From Syntrophales bacterium (GTDB taxonomy: Bacteria > Desulfobacterota > Syntrophia > Syntrophales > UBA8958), in NCBI GenBank assembly GCA_023231165.1, contig JALNVY010000116.1, forward strand, positions 1 through 7,667: 7,667 bases of DNA, read 5' to 3'. Below are positions 6,293-7,667 of the stretch, one piece after another; position 1 is the first letter of the stretch; the number at the start of each line of letters is the position of its first letter. Under the pieces are notes generated by a model that saw only the letters and a program-made list of their open reading frames with translations, did no database searches and was not told the origin of the DNA. Made by a program: the position numbers and the translations under genes.

Positions 6293-6653
6293 TGACCATA
6301 CTGGAATCCATTACAAATATTCGTCGGTCTGGCAGAATGTTCTGTAATTAAATGATATTTGTACGGCATTGATATTATTACGCTTATTAATGCCTACATT
6401 TCGAGCAATCAGCAAGAAAGCTATCTTAAATAAGCAATTGTTAAATTTATCAACAACGTTATAAACAGCCCTACACACATCTATAGGCTTTGGTATTAAG
6501 ACTGATCATGAAAACAAGCGTTTCCGGCAATAGGCATTGTTAATAAAAGAGATGCGCATTCACATATCATCAGAGAAAGTCCTATAACCAATATCTTGCA
6601 GTGCTTCATAATCATTCCGCCTGATTCCCATCCGTGATTCATCCTTCCACTGA
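6293..6653. other. AT-rich intergenic region with hairpins, no convincing gene
   Basis: This stretch is visibly richer in A+T than the flanking genes, and no plus-strand frame of useful length with a ribosome binding site was found. It contains two imperfect stem-loops. In the first (6310-6348), ATTACA pairs with TGTAAT and ATTC with GAAT around a 12-nt loop, with one bulge and one G-T pair. In the second (6365-6394), GGCATTGATA pairs with TATTAATGCC with one wobble and a 10-nt loop. Neither is followed by a T-run, so neither looks like a terminator. A doubtful small minus-strand ORF (6496-6609) is listed separately. Confidence 0.6.
6496..6609 (-). CDS. Possible small hydrophobic peptide with signal-like sequence (doubtful)
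   Basis: A 37-residue frame starts at an ATG (complement of 6607-6609), preceded by AGGCGG at about 7 nt. The peptide begins MKHCKILVIGLSL, has a hydrophobic middle of about 20 residues, and ends with a short polar tail after a signal-peptidase-like AGNA. The frame is open further upstream (to 6858), but that part overlaps the opposite transcription unit and does not look like protein. I do not recognise a family. Low-complexity AT-rich DNA can produce such frames by chance, and no good promoter was found on this strand. It could be a small membrane peptide or nothing. Confidence 0.22.
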   Translation of the reverse strand: MKHCKILVIGLSLMICECASLLLTMPIAGNACFHDQS

Positions 6654-6682
6654 TTGTTAAAAAAACAGTCCTGCCATATATT
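6654..6682 (+). promoter_or_regulatory. Putative promoter of the small transcription unit
   Basis: TTGTTA (6654-6659, 4 of 6) and TATATT (6677-6682, 5 of 6) are separated by 17 bp. Transcription would begin near 6689. The transcript would run about 315 nt to the terminator at 6969-7005. Confidence 0.5.
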
Positions 6683-6720
6683 ACAATCGAAAGAAGAAAA
6701 GAACCCAAGGAGGCGCAGGA

Positions 6721-6828
6721 ATGATCATCACAAGGAATGAAAGAATCGAGTTCAATCCCCAGAAGGATCTCTTGGGCGGGATATTGAAAAGAAGACAGAA
6801 TCATCAGATCGCAACGGGACGGAAATGA
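6721..6828 (+). CDS. Small ORF of 35 residues with a strong ribosome binding site, unknown function
   Basis: ATG at 6721 is preceded by AAGGAGG (6707-6713), one of the best Shine-Dalgarno sequences in the window, at 7 nt spacing. The 35-residue product begins MIITRNERIEFNPQKDLLGG and continues with a basic, Gln/His-containing tail to TGA at 6826-6828. It has no signal peptide, no Cys and no recognised domain. The frame continues past the TGA for five sense codons and then reaches the ATG of the next small ORF, so the two could be remnants of, or halves of, one 78-codon gene. It sits between its own promoter and a strong terminator, which favours real expression. An alternative is a non-coding RNA that merely contains these frames. 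Confidence 0.45.
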   Translation: MIITRNERIEFNPQKDLLGGILKRRQNHQIATGRK

Positions 6829-6843
6829 TCGAAGGCGGTGAAG

Positions 6844-6957
6844 ATGAAAGAAATTCATACAGCAAACAAGAGGACGGAAATAACGACCAGGCGTAAAGCC
6901 AGAAAGGTCGGCGGGATCTGGGTTGATCCCATGAGTTTCCCGACGCTGACAGAATAA
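6844..6957 (+). CDS. Small basic ORF of 37 residues, unknown function
   Basis: ATG at 6844 opens a 37-residue frame ending TAA at 6955-6957, just 11 bp before the terminator stem. It is preceded by a moderate AAGG/GGCGG-like Shine-Dalgarno (6832-6838) and lies in the same frame as the 35-residue ORF, 15 nt after its stop. A GTG at 6838 is an alternative start. The N-terminal half is strongly basic (TTRRKARKVGG); the C-terminal half is neutral to acidic and contains one Trp and two Pro (IWVDPMSFPTLTE). No family is recognised. A 6-bp RNA hairpin, GGGATC/GATCCC (6913-6930), lies inside it. Confidence 0.4.
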   Translation: MKEIHTANKRTEITTRRKARKVGGIWVDPMSFPTLTE

Positions 6958-6968
6958 ATCAATCCCTT

Positions 6969-7005
6969 AATCCCCTGTCCAATTGATGGATGGGGGATTT
7001 TTTTT
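6969..7005 (+). terminator. Strong intrinsic terminator of the small transcription unit
   Basis: AATCCCCTGTCCA (6969-6981) pairs with TGGATGGGGGATT (6987-6999), giving a 13-bp stem with two G-T wobbles and a 5-nt loop. The T-run is eight long (6998-7005), its first two bases being the end of the stem. It separates the small ORFs from the dinB promoter. Confidence 0.93.
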
Positions 7006-7015
7006 GTTACTGCCA

Positions 7016-7044
7016 TTGACAGTATTATTCCACTTCTCTATAAT
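7016..7044 (+). promoter_or_regulatory. Perfect-consensus sigma70 promoter of dinB
   Basis: TTGACA (7016-7021), a 17-bp spacer and TATAAT (7039-7044): both hexamers match consensus at every position. Transcription should begin near 7051, giving a leader of about 65 nt. Within the leader a TAATGAT direct repeat (7079-7085 and 7091-7097) is flanked by GTAAT/ATTAC, and an ACC-N10-GGT inverted repeat spans 7064-7079. These could be operator sequences that hold such a strong promoter in check. Confidence 0.88.
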
Positions 7045-7115
7045 CTGCGGCAAATTTTATCAAACCTGTTCATATTGGTAATGATATTATTAATGATTAC
7101 TGAGAGGGGCATTTC

Positions 7116-7667
7116 ATGCAGAAAGTTGTATTTCTTGTTGATATGAATGCCTTTTTCATAAGTTGTGAAATGACAAGGAATGATTCTCTGGTCGGAATAC
7201 CAGCCGCTGTTGCCGGCGATCCGAAGAAGCGAACGGGCATCATTCTTGCGGCAAACTATGAGGCAAGATCATGTGGGGTCAAGACGGCCATGGTTCTTCA
7301 TGAAGCTTTGAAACTTTGCCCTAAAATAATCCTGGTACCGCCGGATCATCGTTTCTATGAGCAGAAATCAAAAGAGGTCATGGACTTACTATCAAACTAT
7401 ACACCGATTCTGGAACAGAACAGTATTGATGAGGCATGGCTTGATATGACAGGGTCGGAAAGACTTTTTGGCAAACCTGTAGAGGCGGCAAGACGTATAA
7501 TGGATGAAATCAAAGACAAACTCGGGCTTTGGTGCTCCATCGGGATCGCTGAAAACAAGTTTCTGGCAAAAATGGCATCTGAAATGAAGAAGCCCCTCGG
7601 CATCACCGAACTATGGGAACGTGATATTCCCCAAAAACTCTGGCCGCTGCCGGTGAAAGAAATGTAC
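7116..7667 (+). CDS. dinB: DNA polymerase IV (Y family), N-terminal part, 3' truncated by window edge
   Basis: The frame stays open from ATG 7116 to the window end, giving 184 residues of a protein normally about 350-420 long. It is an error-prone translesion polymerase. The palm motif FLVDMNAFFISCE carries the first catalytic Asp (D9) and the steric-gate position (F14). The usual second Asp of the E. coli DinB VDMD motif is Asn here, as in several other Y-family branches. QNSIDEAWLDMTG carries catalytic Asp105 and Glu106. GDPKKRTGIILAANYEARSCGVKTAM is the finger region, and SIGIAENKFLAKMASEMKKPLGI is a strongly conserved Y-family segment. The Shine-Dalgarno is AGAGGGG (7103-7109), 6 nt before the ATG. 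The gene has its own consensus promoter and is isolated from the upstream unit by a terminator. The overall style resembles the PolY1/DinB group rather than UmuC. SOS control is likely from family knowledge, but no recognised LexA box is visible. Confidence 0.95.
   Translation, partial: MQKVVFLVDMNAFFISCEMTRNDSLVGIPAAVAGDPKKRTGIILAANYEARSCGVKTAMVLHEALKLCPKIILVPPDHRFYEQKSKEVMDLLSNYTPILEQNSIDEAWLDMTGSERLFGKPVEAARRIMDEIKDKLGLWCSIGIAENKFLAKMASEMKKPLGITELWERDIPQKLWPLPVKEMY

Noticed and set aside
6610..6858. N-terminal extension of the 120-codon minus-strand frame ending at 6496
   Set aside because: This part runs antisense to the small plus-strand unit, has no ribosome binding site at its start and no protein-like pattern; at most the last 37 codons could be real.
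6844..6957. 37-residue ORF as a RiPP or double-glycine leader peptide precursor
   Set aside because: It contains a GG followed by a short Trp/Pro-containing tail, but the preceding residues are not a double-glycine leader, lasso ring spacing does not fit, and no maturation or export genes are nearby.
7045..7115. LexA box of the E. coli (CTGT-N8-ACAG) or Bacillus (GAAC-N4-GTTC) type upstream of dinB
   Set aside because: Neither consensus is present in full; only other short repeats are seen.
1..7667. CRISPR array, transposase, integrase or phage genes
   Set aside because: No regularly spaced repeats and no mobile-element proteins or terminal repeats were seen on either strand.

Overview
The window looks like a bacterial chromosome segment, most likely Gram-negative and plausibly from Desulfobacterota / former Deltaproteobacteria. 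That placement is an inference from the PrmA-RsmE-RDD gene order and the exported WD40-caspase architecture; there is no rRNA marker to confirm it.

Left part (1-1591, plus strand): a tight housekeeping operon. It holds the 3' end of prmA (ribosomal protein L11 methyltransferase), then rsmE (16S rRNA m3U1498 methyltransferase, starting GTG inside the prmA stop), then an RDD-family membrane protein starting TTG inside the rsmE stop. A tRNA-Phe(GAA) gene with encoded CCA follows (1662-1737), with its own -35 element and a very strong intrinsic terminator (1746-1790).

Middle part (1800-6292): two large accessory genes in convergent orientation. The first (1912-4923, +) encodes a 1003-residue exported protein with signal peptide, PDZ domain, seven WD40 repeats (one complete beta-propeller, interrupted by an Arg- and Pro-rich insert) and a C-terminal caspase-like (peptidase C14) domain with its His/Cys dyad intact. 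The second (5039-6139, -) encodes a ClpX-like AAA+ ATPase that keeps all nucleotide-handling motifs. It lacks ClpX's N-terminal zinc domain, the aromatic pore-loop residue and the IGF loop used to dock ClpP, so it is probably a remodelling ATPase without a classical ClpP partner. It has an excellent sigma70-type promoter and, upstream of that, a perfect 22-bp palindrome.

Right part (6293-7667): an AT-rich intergenic stretch with several inverted repeats and a doubtful small hydrophobic ORF on the minus strand. After it comes a compact plus-strand transcription unit (promoter 6654-6682, strong Shine-Dalgarno, two short in-frame ORFs separated by one TGA, strong terminator 6969-7005). The window ends in the 5' part of dinB (DNA polymerase IV), which has a perfect-consensus TTGACA-17-TATAAT promoter.

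The best candidates for undescribed biology are the exported PDZ-WD40-caspase protein, the divergent ClpX-like ATPase facing it, and the small transcription unit upstream of dinB. A functional link between the first two is conjecture, because they are convergent rather than co-transcribed.
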